Below are positions 34,128-43,006 of a stretch of 64,000 nt of DNA, piece after piece. Within the stretch, counting starts at the first letter, position 1, and each line of letters opens with the position of its first letter. Below the pieces are notes generated by a model. The model was not told where the DNA came from, ran no database searches, and saw only the letters and a program-made list of their open reading frames with translations. The DNA comes from Streptomyces polyasparticus (lineage in GTDB: Bacteria; Actinomycetota; Actinomycetes; Streptomycetales; Streptomycetaceae): positions 1 through 64,000 of the forward strand of contig NZ_JACTVJ010000013.1 in the NCBI RefSeq assembly GCF_014493765.1, written 5' to 3'. A program made the translations under genes and the position numbers.

Positions 34128-35437
34128 CCGCTGTGCAGCACCCCGCCTCCCACTCCCCTTCGGGACCCGCGGCCACCCCACGCCGGGTGCCGTTCCCGGT
34201 GGTGGACGAGGTCGCACGGCACTGTCTGCAGGAGGAGGAGCCGGAGACCGTCCACATCGAGGTGCATCTGCCGGGGCTGCCCGACCGGCAGCGGCTCCAG
34301 GAGGCCTTCGGGGAGGCGCTGCGCCGCCACCCGCGCATTCTGATGCGGGAGGCGGCGGGGCGCTGGTACCGGCGGCGCTACGAGTGGGAGCTGACGGACG
34401 CCCCGGACGTCCCGGTGGTGAGCTTTCCGCCGTCCGGCCCCGATGCGCTCAAGCTCGCGCGGGTACGGGCCCTCGCCGAGGCACCGCCGCTGTCCGCGTC
34501 GCCGCCGATCCGCCTGGAGATGGTCGAGAACCCCGAAGTGGCGGGCGGGAGCGTGCTGTTCCTGACCATCAACCACACCGCGCTCGACGGCCCGGCCTGT
34601 CTGCGGGTGCTCGCCACGGCGGCCGAGCTGTACGGCGGGCAGGACAACGCGCCTGCGGCCCCTCCCGTACGGACGGAGGCCGGCGCCACCGCTCCCGTGG
34701 ACATGCCGAGCAACTGGTCACCGCCCGCGCATGTGGCGCCCGGCACGCCCGAGCCCTCCCCCGGCAACGGCATGCTGGTCGCCGAACTGCCGGTGCCGCG
34801 CCGCGAGAAGGGCGTCCCCTACACGGTGAACGACCAGCTGATGGTCGCCACCGCGCTGATGATCGCGCACTGGAACCGCGAGCACGGCAAGGGGCCGCGG
34901 CCGATGCGGATCACGATGCCGGTGGACGACCGCACGCGCGGCGCCGAGATGCCGATCGGGAACGGCACACGGCTCGTCGAAGTACCTTTCGCCGCCGAGG
35001 AGTTGGATGCCTCGCGGATGGACGAGCTGCTGCGCCTCACCTCGGAGCGCACCCGCGCCCTGAAGTCCGTGGAGCGGCCTCAGCTCGGGCGCGGGGCAGC
35101 TCTCCTGACCGCTCCGGTGGTACCGGTCGCCTGGCGGGCCGCGGTGACGCGCGGGCTGCGCAAGGCGGTCGGGCCGTGGACCTCGACCACGCTGCTCAGC
35201 AATATCGGCCGGGTGCCGTACCCGCTCGACTTCGGCGACGCGGGGCGCGCGAGCGCCGTGTGGTTCTCGGCGCCGGCCCGCGTCCCGCGCGGTCTCACCG
35301 TCACCACGGCGTCCACCGCGGGCCGCCTCCATGTGGCGCTGCGCTGGTCGAAGTCGCTGCTGAGCGCGGGCGACGGCGCCCATCTGCGCGATCTGTTCGA
35401 GCACTACATGCATGCGACGGAACCGGGGCGCTCATGA
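34124..35437 (+). CDS. Condensation-fold acyltransferase-like protein
   Basis: 437 residues. The motif INHTALDGPACLRVL is the HxxxDG active-site signature of the chloramphenicol-acetyltransferase/condensation superfamily (PapA, WES, NRPS C domains). A C-terminal VPYPLDFGDAGRASAVWFSA and TTASTAGRLHVALRWSK match the floor loop and second subdomain. It has no carrier or adenylation domain. Inside a glycan operon it may acylate a sugar or lipid, as PapA proteins do in mycobacteria. Confidence 0.75.
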   Translation: MTAVQHPASHSPSGPAATPRRVPFPVVDEVARHCLQEEEPETVHIEVHLPGLPDRQRLQEAFGEALRRHPRILMREAAGRWYRRRYEWELTDAPDVPVVSFPPSGPDALKLARVRALAEAPPLSASPPIRLEMVENPEVAGGSVLFLTINHTALDGPACLRVLATAAELYGGQDNAPAAPPVRTEAGATAPVDMPSNWSPPAHVAPGTPEPSPGNGMLVAELPVPRREKGVPYTVNDQLMVATALMIAHWNREHGKGPRPMRITMPVDDRTRGAEMPIGNGTRLVEVPFAAEELDASRMDELLRLTSERTRALKSVERPQLGRGAALLTAPVVPVAWRAAVTRGLRKAVGPWTSTTLLSNIGRVPYPLDFGDAGRASAVWFSAPARVPRGLTVTTASTAGRLHVALRWSKSLLSAGDGAHLRDLFEHYMHATEPGRS

Positions 35438-36198
35438 CCACCACCCACCGCGGCGATGCGCCCACGCAGAGCCGCCCACGCCCAGGGCTGCGCGACTTCT
35501 ACGAGAACCCCGCCGTCCCGGTCGCCTCCGGCGACGCCCGCAGCCTGCGCCAGGCGCGGATGCTCGCGGCCGCGCTCGGCCCGGCGCGCGGCACCCCCGC
35601 CACCGTGCTCGACATCGGCTGCGGCGACGGCTCGGCGGCCCTGACCGCCGCTCCCCTGCTCTCCGGCCATCGCGTGATCGGCGTCGACTGGTCCCAGGAC
35701 GCGCTGCGCCGCGCCCGTACACACATGTCGGACGTCGTACGGGGTGAACTCACCGACGGCGGAATGCCGTTGGCGGACGGCTGCGCGGACGCGGTCCTGT
35801 TCAGCGAGGTCATCGAGCATCTCGTGGACCCGGACGCTGCCCTGGACGAACTGCGCCGGGTCCTGCGCCCCGGCGGCCATCTGATGCTCTCCACGCCGAA
35901 TCTGGCCGCCTGGTACAACCGCGCCCTGCTCCTGGCCGGCGTCCAGCCGGTGTTCTCGGAGGTCAGCCTGCGCGGGATCCACGGCCGTCCCGGCTCGGAA
36001 GTCGTCGGGCATCTGCGCCTCTACACGGCGCGTGCGCTGCGCGAGTTCCTGGCCGCCTCCGGTTTCGAGGTCGTGACGATGGCGGGTGCGCCCTTCCACG
36101 GCGTACCGCGTCCGCTGCGCGCCCTGGACCGTGCGGCCTGCCTGCTGCCGTCCGCGTCCTCGATCCTGCTCGTCCACGCCCGTAAACCCGGAGGCTAG
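35434..36198 (+). CDS. Class I SAM-dependent methyltransferase
   Basis: 254 residues. Motif I TVLDIGCGDGSAALTA, strand-2 VIGVDWSQDALRRAR, and ADAVLFSEVIEHLVDPDAAL followed by RPGGHLMLSTPNLAAWYNR, typical of the UbiE/sugar methyltransferase group. It overlaps the upstream stop (ATGA) and ends two bases before the membrane protein start, so it is firmly in the operon. Confidence 0.88.
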   Translation: MTTTHRGDAPTQSRPRPGLRDFYENPAVPVASGDARSLRQARMLAAALGPARGTPATVLDIGCGDGSAALTAAPLLSGHRVIGVDWSQDALRRARTHMSDVVRGELTDGGMPLADGCADAVLFSEVIEHLVDPDAALDELRRVLRPGGHLMLSTPNLAAWYNRALLLAGVQPVFSEVSLRGIHGRPGSEVVGHLRLYTARALREFLAASGFEVVTMAGAPFHGVPRPLRALDRAACLLPSASSILLVHARKPGG

Positions 36199-36200
36199 CC

Positions 36201-37460
36201 ATGTGGTGGGGGGTGGCGGCGGCACTGCTGGCGAACGCGCTCTACAGCGTGGGCTTCGTGCTGGAGAAGCGCGCCCTGACCGCCATGCCCTCGCTCAACA
36301 TCGGCCAGCCTTTCCGGCTGCTCGCCCACGTCCTGAGCAGCCCGCTGTGGGTGGGCGGGGCGATCGCGCTGGCGGCGGGCTTCGGTGCGCAGCTGCTCGT
36401 CTACCGCACCCTGCCGATCGCCGCGGCCCAGGGCATCTTCGTCTCCGGCCTCGTGCTGCTCGTCATCCTGTCGGCACGGATGCTCGGCGAACGGACCAGC
36501 GGCCGGGAGCGCTTCGCCATCGCGGCGATCCTGGGCGCGCTGCTCATGGTGGTGCTCTCGCTCAAGGAGGGCGCGGACAAGGTCGGCACGCACGCGCCGG
36601 TCATGACGGTCGTGCTGGTCTGCGTCCCGTCGCTCGCGGCGGGCCTGTGGCTGTACGCGGCGGTCGACAGCCGCGCCCGCACCAACCGGCACCGGTTGCC
36701 CACCAGCGGCGTCGGATACGGGGTGGCCGTCGGCCTGCTCTACGGGGTGAGTTCCCTTGCCATCAAGGGGGTGTCGAGCCATCTGCTCGGCGACGACGAG
36801 CGCCGGTTCGTGGACAAGTTCCTCGACCTGCTGATCTCGCCGTATCCCTATCTCCTGTGCTGTACGGGCGTGTTCGGCCTGATCATGTCGGCGGCGGCAC
36901 TGCAGCGCTCGCGCGCCTCGCTGATCGTGCCGGTGTGCACGACGGTGACATCCCTGTTCACGGCAGTACTCGGCACCTTCGCGTACGGCGAACCCCTGCC
37001 CGAGGATCCGGTACGCCTCGCGCTGCGGCTGGCGGGGACGGGGCTCGCGGTGGTGGTGCTGTTGCTGCTGCCTCGTCATGACGGGGCGCCGGATGGCGGA
37101 GGGCCGCAGGGCGGGGCGCCTGATCCCGAAAGGGCGCCTGATCCGGAAAGCGCGCCTGATCCCGCAGGGGCAGCGGATCCCGAAGGGGCAGCTGCGTTGT
37201 CAGTGGGCGCCGATAGCCTGGACGGGGCTCGGCCCCCGGGAGGGAGGGGTCTGTCCGGCGCACGGGGTGACCGGCCCGGGACCCCAGCGGCCGACGACGC
37301 CCCCGAGCCGGATCCTCCCCGCCCTCGTCCGCTCCGGCGCGCCCCACCTCCCATCGCGCCCTCGGGCCGCACAATCCCCACCCACCTGCCGCGCCGGATT
37401 CCGCCCGCGAGTCCACCGCCTCGACCGTCTCTCAACAAGCCACCGAAACCCAGGAGTTGA
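36201..37460 (+). CDS. EamA/DMT-like multipass membrane protein
   Basis: 419 residues. About nine or ten transmembrane helices from the very N-terminus (WWGVAAALLANALYSVGFVL) to LAGTGLAVVVLLLL near residue 292, with an NIPA/EamA-like repeat pattern (LPIAAAQGIFVSGLVLLVIL). The last 125 residues are a cytoplasmic low-complexity tail with PDPE/PDPA repeats encoded by tandem DNA repeats (37090-37190). It could be a lipid-linked-sugar flippase for this operon or an unrelated small-solute transporter. Confidence 0.75.
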   Translation: MWWGVAAALLANALYSVGFVLEKRALTAMPSLNIGQPFRLLAHVLSSPLWVGGAIALAAGFGAQLLVYRTLPIAAAQGIFVSGLVLLVILSARMLGERTSGRERFAIAAILGALLMVVLSLKEGADKVGTHAPVMTVVLVCVPSLAAGLWLYAAVDSRARTNRHRLPTSGVGYGVAVGLLYGVSSLAIKGVSSHLLGDDERRFVDKFLDLLISPYPYLLCCTGVFGLIMSAAALQRSRASLIVPVCTTVTSLFTAVLGTFAYGEPLPEDPVRLALRLAGTGLAVVVLLLLPRHDGAPDGGGPQGGAPDPERAPDPESAPDPAGAADPEGAAALSVGADSLDGARPPGGRGLSGARGDRPGTPAADDAPEPDPPRPRPLRRAPPPIAPSGRTIPTHLPRRIPPASPPPRPSLNKPPKPRS

Positions 37461-37468
37461 CCTCTCCC

Positions 37469-37738
37469 ATGACCCCCGAGGACCCGCTTCTCAAGATCCT
37501 CGCGTGCCCGCTCGACAAGGGCCCGCTGCACCTCCTCACACCCGAGGACGTGCTCTACAACCCCCGTCTGCACCTGCGCTACCCGATCCTCGAAGGCATT
37601 CCGCAGCTCCTGCCGTCCTCCGGCGAGCAGGTCCCCGACGAGGAGCACGAGCGCCTTCTGAAGCGGATCGAGACCGCGGAACCCGTCGAGGGCGCGGACC
37701 CCGTCGAGGGCGCGAAGGGAGCGACGGAGGCCTCATGA
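37469..37738 (+). CDS. Trm112-like small protein
   Basis: 89 residues. Residues 1-50 (LLKILACPLDKGPLHLLTPE through HLRYPILEGIPQLLP) match the Trm112 fold, a zinc-ribbon partner that activates methyltransferases. The N-terminal CP-L-DKGP keeps only one Cys, so zinc binding is doubtful. I prefer the ATG at 37469, 12 bases after AGGAG; a TTG at 37457 would overlap the upstream stop. Three methyltransferases in the operon are candidate partners. Confidence 0.75.
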   Translation: MTPEDPLLKILACPLDKGPLHLLTPEDVLYNPRLHLRYPILEGIPQLLPSSGEQVPDEEHERLLKRIETAEPVEGADPVEGAKGATEAS

Positions 37739-38535
37739 CCCTCGCCGCAAGACTCGGACCGCTGCTCCCCGAACATGTGGTGGGCCGCATCGCCCAGCTC
37801 CTCTATCCCCGCTTCGAGCCCGAACTGGCGCACCTCGACGACTACTTGCCCCGCGGCTGCCGTACGGCGGTGGACATCGGCGGCTGGTACGGACCGTGGT
37901 CGCGCCGGCTCGCCTCCCGGGCGCAGAGCGTCGTGACCATCGAGCCGGTGCCTCATCTGGCGCGCACTCTGGAGCGGATCCTGCCGCCGAACGTCCGCGT
38001 CGTCCAGGCCGCGGCCGGCGACAAGCCCGGTACGGCCCGGCTCTGGTTCCCGGAGGGCGACGCCGGCACCCGCGGTCTGTCCTCGCTCATCCGCCGCGAC
38101 CTCCACACCCACGGGGTCGACGTGCGGTGCTCCCCCGTGGACGAACTGGAGCTGCGGGACGTCGACTTCATCAAGATCGACGTGGACGGCAGCGAACTGG
38201 CCACCCTCCAGGGCGCCCGCGAGACCCTGGAGCGCGACCACCCCACGCTCCTGATCGAGCTGGAGGCCCGCATCCAGCCCACGGCCCCGATCGTCGACCT
38301 GCTCACCACGCACGGCTACCGCGGCTGGGTGCTGCCCGGCGCGGCCTGGCTGCCGCTCGACGACTTCGACCTGGACACCCACCAGCGCGACACGGCGCAC
38401 GTCGCGAGCCACGGTCTGCTCCGCCGTGTCCTGCCGTTCGCGGGGCCGCGCTATGTGAACTCGGTCCTCTTCCTGCCCGACGGCCGCCGTCCCAGCCCGG
38501 CCCGCATCCCGGCGTCCTCCGTGCGCCACCGATGA
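37735..38535 (+). CDS. FkbM-family methyltransferase
   Basis: 266 residues. The FkbM pattern is clear: TAVDIGGWYGPWSRRLAS, VVTIEPVPHLARTLER, VDELELRDVDFIKIDVDGSE and HPTLLIELEAR. FkbM proteins O-methylate sugars and macrocycles. It starts in the Trm112-like stop (ATGA), suggesting that the two proteins work together. It is the last gene of the glycan operon. Confidence 0.92.
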   Translation: MTLAARLGPLLPEHVVGRIAQLLYPRFEPELAHLDDYLPRGCRTAVDIGGWYGPWSRRLASRAQSVVTIEPVPHLARTLERILPPNVRVVQAAAGDKPGTARLWFPEGDAGTRGLSSLIRRDLHTHGVDVRCSPVDELELRDVDFIKIDVDGSELATLQGARETLERDHPTLLIELEARIQPTAPIVDLLTTHGYRGWVLPGAAWLPLDDFDLDTHQRDTAHVASHGLLRRVLPFAGPRYVNSVLFLPDGRRPSPARIPASSVRHR

Positions 38536-38654
38536 GAATCCGGATGGCTGCGCCGCGCCACCGATGAGTTTCCCCCACCGGCACGGTCTGCCCTGTGTAC
38601 GCGTCCCCGCGCGCGTACACGTCCAGGTACGCCCCACACCTGAGAGGCAGCACC

Positions 38655-39350
38655 GTGACCAGCACCAGCAAAGCACTGCCGCCCGTCGTCGACGCCAAGA
38701 CCTGGCAGCAGGAGCTGGACGCCCTGCGCGTACGGGAGAAGGCGGCCACCCGTGAACTGGACGCCATCGCGGCCCAGCGCCGCCGGCTGCCCATGGTGGA
38801 GATGCCCGACTACACCCTGCAGTCCGCCGAGGGCCCCGTCCGTCTCGTCGACCTCTTCGACGGCAGGTCCCAGCTGATCGTCTACAACCACATGTGGTTC
38901 CCGGGGAAGAAGTGGCAGTGCCCGGGCTGCACCGGCTTCACCTCGCAGTACACCCGCACCGACTTCCTCGACAGCTGGGACGCCCGCTTCGTGATCGTCA
39001 CCCAGGGCCCGATCGACGAGGCACTCGCGTACAAGAAGCGCGTCGGCAACGGGATGACCTGGTACTCGACCGCCGGCAGCCCCTTCGGTGCGGATGTCGG
39101 CGCCCCGCCCGGCGCGGGCTTCGCGGTCAATGTCTTCCTGCGCGACGGCGACAAGGTCTACCGCACCTGGCACACCGACGGCCGCGGCTGCGAACAGCTC
39201 AGCCACAGCTTCGCCCTGATCGACGTGCTCCCGTACGGCCGCCAGGAGGAGTGGCAGGACGTCCCGGACGGTTGGCCCCAGGAGCCCACGTACAGCAGGT
39301 GGATCTCCTCGGAGAAGTACGCGGAGCTGTACGGGGACCCCGACGCCTGA
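38655..39350 (+). CDS. DUF899 thioredoxin-like protein
   Basis: 231 residues. The DUF899 pattern is present: LPMVEMPDYTLQSAEGPVRL, LIVYNHMWFPGK and CPGCTGFTSQY, the last giving a CPGC thioredoxin-type pair. GTG start with ribosome site GAGAGG eight bases upstream. The family is predicted to be redox-active; the substrate is unknown. It has its own 119-bp upstream gap. Confidence 0.88.
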   Translation: MTSTSKALPPVVDAKTWQQELDALRVREKAATRELDAIAAQRRRLPMVEMPDYTLQSAEGPVRLVDLFDGRSQLIVYNHMWFPGKKWQCPGCTGFTSQYTRTDFLDSWDARFVIVTQGPIDEALAYKKRVGNGMTWYSTAGSPFGADVGAPPGAGFAVNVFLRDGDKVYRTWHTDGRGCEQLSHSFALIDVLPYGRQEEWQDVPDGWPQEPTYSRWISSEKYAELYGDPDA

Positions 39351-39388
39351 GCGGAGCCTAGGTACGGCGGCCGGGGTACCCGGAGGAT

Positions 39389-39661
39389 ATGAAAACTCCT
39401 CATACGTACGACACCGGGCAGGGCACGGGTTCGATGGAGCGCGGCACCGCCCAACGGCTCGCGGCACGTCAGCGCTGGGCGGTGCAGGCCTGGACGGCGC
39501 TCGCCGTGCTCGCGGCGGTCTGGTCGCTGGCCTGGGCCATCGGCTGGATCACCGACACCGCCGACAGCCTGTCCTTCGCCGTGGCCGGCCTCCCCCTCCT
39601 CGCCGCCGCACTGTGGGCACGGCGCTCGGCCGTCCGCAACGCTCCGCCACGGCATCTGTGA
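39389..39661 (+). CDS. Small two-helix membrane protein
   Basis: 90 residues with two hydrophobic helices (VQAWTALAVLAAVWSLAWAI and LSFAVAGLPLLAAALWA) joined by a short acidic loop. No family recognised. The GGAGGAT ribosome site abuts the ATG unusually closely; an internal ATG (MERGTAQRL) has no ribosome site. Confidence 0.6.
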   Translation: MKTPHTYDTGQGTGSMERGTAQRLAARQRWAVQAWTALAVLAAVWSLAWAIGWITDTADSLSFAVAGLPLLAAALWARRSAVRNAPPRHL

Positions 39662-39722
39662 CCTGCGGGCCCCCGTGGCCGCACCGCACCACGGGGACCC
39701 GCGCCGGCCGACGGGCCGGAGA

Positions 39723-41183
39723 TCAGCCGATGGGGACCGTCAGCCGTGACTGGTTGCCGATGCCCAGGGTGCTCGGGCCGTTGCCGATGGCGTTCCAGAC
39801 CTCCACGCGTACGCGGCCGTTCGTCATCGTGCCGTGCGCGCCCGTCTGCGACTTCAGGCCGCGGGCCTGCGTGTAGTGCTCATAGCCGGGCACGGGGTCG
39901 GTGGCGAAATAGTGGTACGTCTCCGTACGCTCCCAGCTCCCGTCGCCCGTCCGGTCGTAACTCACCCTGACCTGCTGCCCGTTGGCGACGGTGGTGCCCG
40001 CGTCGACGAAGAGGTCGAACTGGGTCGAGCCACCGGTGTAGGCGCCGTTGACCCCGGACGCCGTGAAGACCTGCGGATTGCTCGGCGCACCGTCGTGGTT
40101 GGCGCCGCCCGCGGACGCCAGCGTCACCGTCGAGGCCGGCGACTGGGCCGGTCCGAGTGTGCCGCCGGACCTCAGGTGCAGGGCGGTCGGGTCGCCCGGG
40201 CCGGGATCCGTGCCGCCGCCTCGGGTCCACACCGCCACGTAGTCCACCAGCATCGGCCGGCCGGACACGGTGCCCGCCACCGGGGTGGCGTGGCCCGCGA
40301 CGCCGTCGGGGAAGGCGCCGCCCATCGCCACGTTGAGCAGGATGAAGTAGCCGGCGTGGCTGGTCATGTTGGTCCACGCCTCGGCGCCCACGCGGTTCTC
40401 GTCGACGCTGTGGTACAGCTGCCCGTCCACGTACCAGCGCAGCACATTGGGGCTCACGCTCCGGTCCCATTCGAAGCGGTACGTGTGGAACGCGGACTGG
40501 CAGGTCGCGCCCGGGCAGGCCCTGCTGGCGCCGATTCCCTGGGTCTCGTTGCACGGTCCGCCGGGGTTCACCCCGCAATGCAGCACGCCCCAGACGGAGT
40601 TGATCCCGTTGACGTTCTCCATGACGTCGAACTCGCCGATGCCCGGCCAGTTCCAGTAGTTGCCGCGATACGGCGCACCGAGCGCCCAGAACGCCGGCCA
40701 GTAGCCGAGGGCCTGCGTGCCGGTGACGTTCGGCATCTGAATGCGGCCCTCGATGGCGAGCGTGCCGCCCGCGGGCGCCTTGAAGTCCGCGCGCCGGGTC
40801 TCGATACGCCCCGAGGTCCAGTTTCCGGCGCCGTCCCTGAGCGGTGTGATCCGCAGGTTGCCGCCGCCGTCGAGGCTGAGGTTCGCCGGGTTCGCCGTGT
40901 AGTTCTGGATCTCCCCGGTGCCCCAATTGGCGGGTCCGCCGGGGTAGTTGTGGCCGGTGTCGATCTGCCAGTTCGTGGCGGAGGGAAGGGTGTTGACGGG
41001 CCCGTTGAAGTCGTCGCTCCACTGCAGCGTCCAGCCGGGCGCGGGCGGCGGCACGTCACCGCTCGCGGAGCCGGGCATGAGGGCCGCGAGGAGCCCGACG
41101 GCGGCCGCGCTCGCGAGGAGCGCGGCGCGCAGGCGCCTCGGGGCCCGTATGCGGGCAGGGTCGGTCGTACGTCTTGCGCTCAT
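39723..41183 (-). CDS. Secreted GH16 endo-beta-1,3-glucanase with C-terminal binding module
   Basis: 486 residues. A twin-Arg-containing signal region (RRLRAALLASAAAVGLLAAL, cleavage near SASG) is followed by a GH16 jelly roll from SDDFNGPVNTLPSATNWQID. The catalytic ExDxxE is in IGEFDVMENVNG, with substrate-groove GYWPAFWALG. After a short linker (GGGTDPGPGDP) comes a C-terminal beta-sandwich of about 140 residues. It should hydrolyse laminarin-type glucans outside the cell. A CebR-type operator lies 38 bp upstream of the ATG, so cello- or laminari-oligosaccharide induction is expected. Confidence 0.93.
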   Translation of the reverse strand: MSARRTTDPARIRAPRRLRAALLASAAAVGLLAALMPGSASGDVPPPAPGWTLQWSDDFNGPVNTLPSATNWQIDTGHNYPGGPANWGTGEIQNYTANPANLSLDGGGNLRITPLRDGAGNWTSGRIETRRADFKAPAGGTLAIEGRIQMPNVTGTQALGYWPAFWALGAPYRGNYWNWPGIGEFDVMENVNGINSVWGVLHCGVNPGGPCNETQGIGASRACPGATCQSAFHTYRFEWDRSVSPNVLRWYVDGQLYHSVDENRVGAEAWTNMTSHAGYFILLNVAMGGAFPDGVAGHATPVAGTVSGRPMLVDYVAVWTRGGGTDPGPGDPTALHLRSGGTLGPAQSPASTVTLASAGGANHDGAPSNPQVFTASGVNGAYTGGSTQFDLFVDAGTTVANGQQVRVSYDRTGDGSWERTETYHYFATDPVPGYEHYTQARGLKSQTGAHGTMTNGRVRVEVWNAIGNGPSTLGIGNQSRLTVPIG

Positions 41184-41220
41184 GGTGCGCCTCCGTGGGG
41201 GAAGAGTGCGGGTGGGGGTG

Positions 41221-41234
41221 TGAGCGCGCTCCCA
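41221..41234. promoter_or_regulatory. CebR/LacI-type operator upstream of GH16
   Basis: TGAGCGCGCTCCCA matches the CebR palindrome TGGGAGCGCTCCCA at 12 of 14 positions and lies 38 bp before the GH16 start codon. CebR represses cellulose and related glucan genes in Streptomyces. Confidence 0.6.
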
Positions 41235-41317
41235 CCGTTCTTCTATTCACGGATTACGGCGCCGTCTATGGCATGACTCGGCCAACTTCTGAAGCCAACA
41301 CGAACGCGACGGGGACC

Positions 41318-41521
41318 CTATGGGACAGGCGTGACGCGGGCATACGCCACAAATGCGGCCCAGCTTCGGGGAGTTACGGTGAGGTGGTCGGCGTCGGTGG
41401 GGGGTTGCTTGGAGTCGCGGATGTGGATGGCGTGGGGGCGGGTGGCGACTTCGAGGCATTCGCCGCCGGCCCCGCCGCTGTAGCTCGACTTGAACCAGGC
41501 GAGTTCTTCGTTGGTGTTCAT
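41318..41521 (-). CDS. DUF397 protein
   Basis: 67 residues with the DUF397 signature WFKSSYSGGAGGECLEVA and HIRDSKQP. Its ATG overlaps the stop of the XRE regulator gene, the standard DUF397 arrangement. Such pairs act as developmental or antibiotic-control modules in Streptomyces (bldB/whiJ type), with DUF397 thought to modulate the XRE partner. Confidence 0.93.
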   Translation of the reverse strand: MNTNEELAWFKSSYSGGAGGECLEVATRPHAIHIRDSKQPPTDADHLTVTPRSWAAFVAYARVTPVP

Positions 41522-42387
41522 CGCTCTCCCAGCTTCTTCGCGATCAGGGCTGTGGACTCACCAGGGGTGAGCGCCTTGGCGCGCATGATCCCATAGCGGT
41601 CCGCGATCATCCGGACCTCACCGGGATCGGTGATCAACCTCGGATACCCCTGAGCTTCCGTGTACGCGATCTGATGGTGCTGACCCTTGGGAATCAACAG
41701 GTTGAACGCACCATCCATGTTGGGATGTTCCTCACGACTGGTCGGCATGACCTGGATCTCTACATTGCGCATCCGCCCCACCTCCAGGATGCGCCTCAAC
41801 TGGGCTTGCCACACCGCCCGTCCACCGATCGGCCGGTCCAGGACGACCTCCTCCAGCACATAGCTGATCGGCGGCATCGGCCTTCGCTCGAAGACCTGTT
41901 GCCTGGCCAGCCTGTCGGCCACCCGCTTCTCGACTGTCCCTTCGTCCAGCAGTGGACGCCAGTGAGAGAAGATCGTGTGCGCATACTCAGCGATCTGCAG
42001 CAGCCCCGGCACCCCCTGATTCGCATAGAAGTGCAGCTCCACCGCCTCCGCCTCCAACTCGGCATACCCCCGGTACCACTCCGGATGCCGAGTCCGAGCC
42101 TTCTTCAGCGCTTCCCGTACGTCGGGGATCGCGGCCCTCAACACCCCGCCCGCGCCGAGGACTTCATCGACCCGTTCCAGGAAGTCCGGCTGCGGCGTCC
42201 GCACGCCTCGCTCGATCGCCGACACCAGGTCCTCGCCGACATGCACCGACGCCGCGAGCTCCTTCTGATGCAGACCCGCCGCCTCGCGCAGCACCTTGAT
42301 CTGGCGCCCGAGCGCGCGGAACAAGTGCGCCGTTCCGTCGACTTCGGCAGGCCGCTCGGGCCTGCGTCCAGCGTCCACGTTGACCAT
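41518..42387 (-). CDS. XRE-family regulator with DUF5753 (Scr1-type antitoxin-like)
   Basis: 289 residues. N-terminal helix-turn-helix: QIKVLREAAGLHQKELAASV and GEDLVSAIERGVRTPQPDFL. The C-terminal DUF5753 has WYRGYAELEAEAVELHFYAN, GLLQIAEYAH and ISYVLEEVVLDRPIGG. I use the ATG at 42387; a GTG 12 bases upstream is possible. It is the DNA-binding half of the DUF397 pair and is divergent from an HATPase gene that commonly accompanies such pairs. Confidence 0.93.
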   Translation of the reverse strand: MVNVDAGRRPERPAEVDGTAHLFRALGRQIKVLREAAGLHQKELAASVHVGEDLVSAIERGVRTPQPDFLERVDEVLGAGGVLRAAIPDVREALKKARTRHPEWYRGYAELEAEAVELHFYANQGVPGLLQIAEYAHTIFSHWRPLLDEGTVEKRVADRLARQQVFERRPMPPISYVLEEVVLDRPIGGRAVWQAQLRRILEVGRMRNVEIQVMPTSREEHPNMDGAFNLLIPKGQHHQIAYTEAQGYPRLITDPGEVRMIADRYGIMRAKALTPGESTALIAKKLGER

Positions 42388-42524
42388 GACCCGTACCACC
42401 TTCGCGCCCGCCCGAAATGGTCACGCCCGACAGGACGTACAGCACCCGACCGCAGCCGTACAGTCACTCTCCGTCGCGCCGCCCCTCCTGGTCAGCGTAA
42501 GCCGGAACGACCACGCTCGGTGAC

Positions 42525-42992
42525 ATGAACCTCGAAATCACCGATCACGCAAGCGACTTGACCTTCGCGCAGCACTTCAGCGCGACCCGCCGCGGCGCCC
42601 GGCTCGCCCGCAGACTCGCCCTGCACCAGCTGGACGACTGGGGTGTGCCGCACGGCAGCGAGGCCTCCGACAGCGCGGCCCTCGTCGTGGCCGAGCTCGC
42701 CGCGAACGCCGTCACGCACGGTCGCGTATCCGGCCGGGACTTCGAGCTGCGGCTCGCGCTCGACGGTGTACGCCTCGTGATCGAGGTGGCGGACGCCCGC
42801 GCCGACCGCCCGCCCCGGCCCCTCGCCCCGTGCCCCCTGGCCGAGGACGGCCGCGGCCTCCAGCTGGTCGAGGCGCTGACAGAGGACTGGGGCGTGCGCG
42901 AACGGCCTGGCGGGGTCGGCAAGACGGTGTGGGCGAAGCTGACAGTGAAGCGCCGGCCGGTCCCTCCTGGGGGACTGGCCGGCGCTCTGTGA
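42525..42992 (+). CDS. HATPase_c anti-sigma-factor-like ATP-binding protein
   Basis: 155 residues. The N-box AALVVAELAANAVTHG, the D-loop VRLVIEVADA and GRGLQLVEALTEDWGVR are those of RsbW/SpoIIAB-like kinases abundant in Streptomyces. No phosphotransfer domain is present. It lies opposite the XRE/DUF397 pair, a frequent three-gene set. The terminal codons overlap a terminator hairpin. Confidence 0.92.
   Translation: MNLEITDHASDLTFAQHFSATRRGARLARRLALHQLDDWGVPHGSEASDSAALVVAELAANAVTHGRVSGRDFELRLALDGVRLVIEVADARADRPPRPLAPCPLAEDGRGLQLVEALTEDWGVRERPGGVGKTVWAKLTVKRRPVPPGGLAGAL
42949..42986. terminator. Bidirectional hairpin at the convergent gene junction
   Basis: AGCGCCGGCC pairs perfectly with GGCCGGCGCT across an 18-base loop that can itself pair. 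It lies inside the last codons of the HATPase gene, 21 bp before the convergent PASTA gene's stop, and so could end both transcripts. Confidence 0.65.
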
Positions 42993-43006
42993 GAACCATC
43001 CGGGGC

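Noticed and set aside
30681-34217. 1178-codon minus-strand frame opposite the AftD-like gene
   Set aside because: Arg/Gly/His-rich with no domain pattern and no ribosome site, while the plus strand encodes a recognisable DUF3367 protein throughout.
34124-35437. Condensation-fold protein as part of the biosynthetic cluster
   Set aside because: It lies 15 kb away on the other strand, overlapped on both sides by glycan-operon genes.
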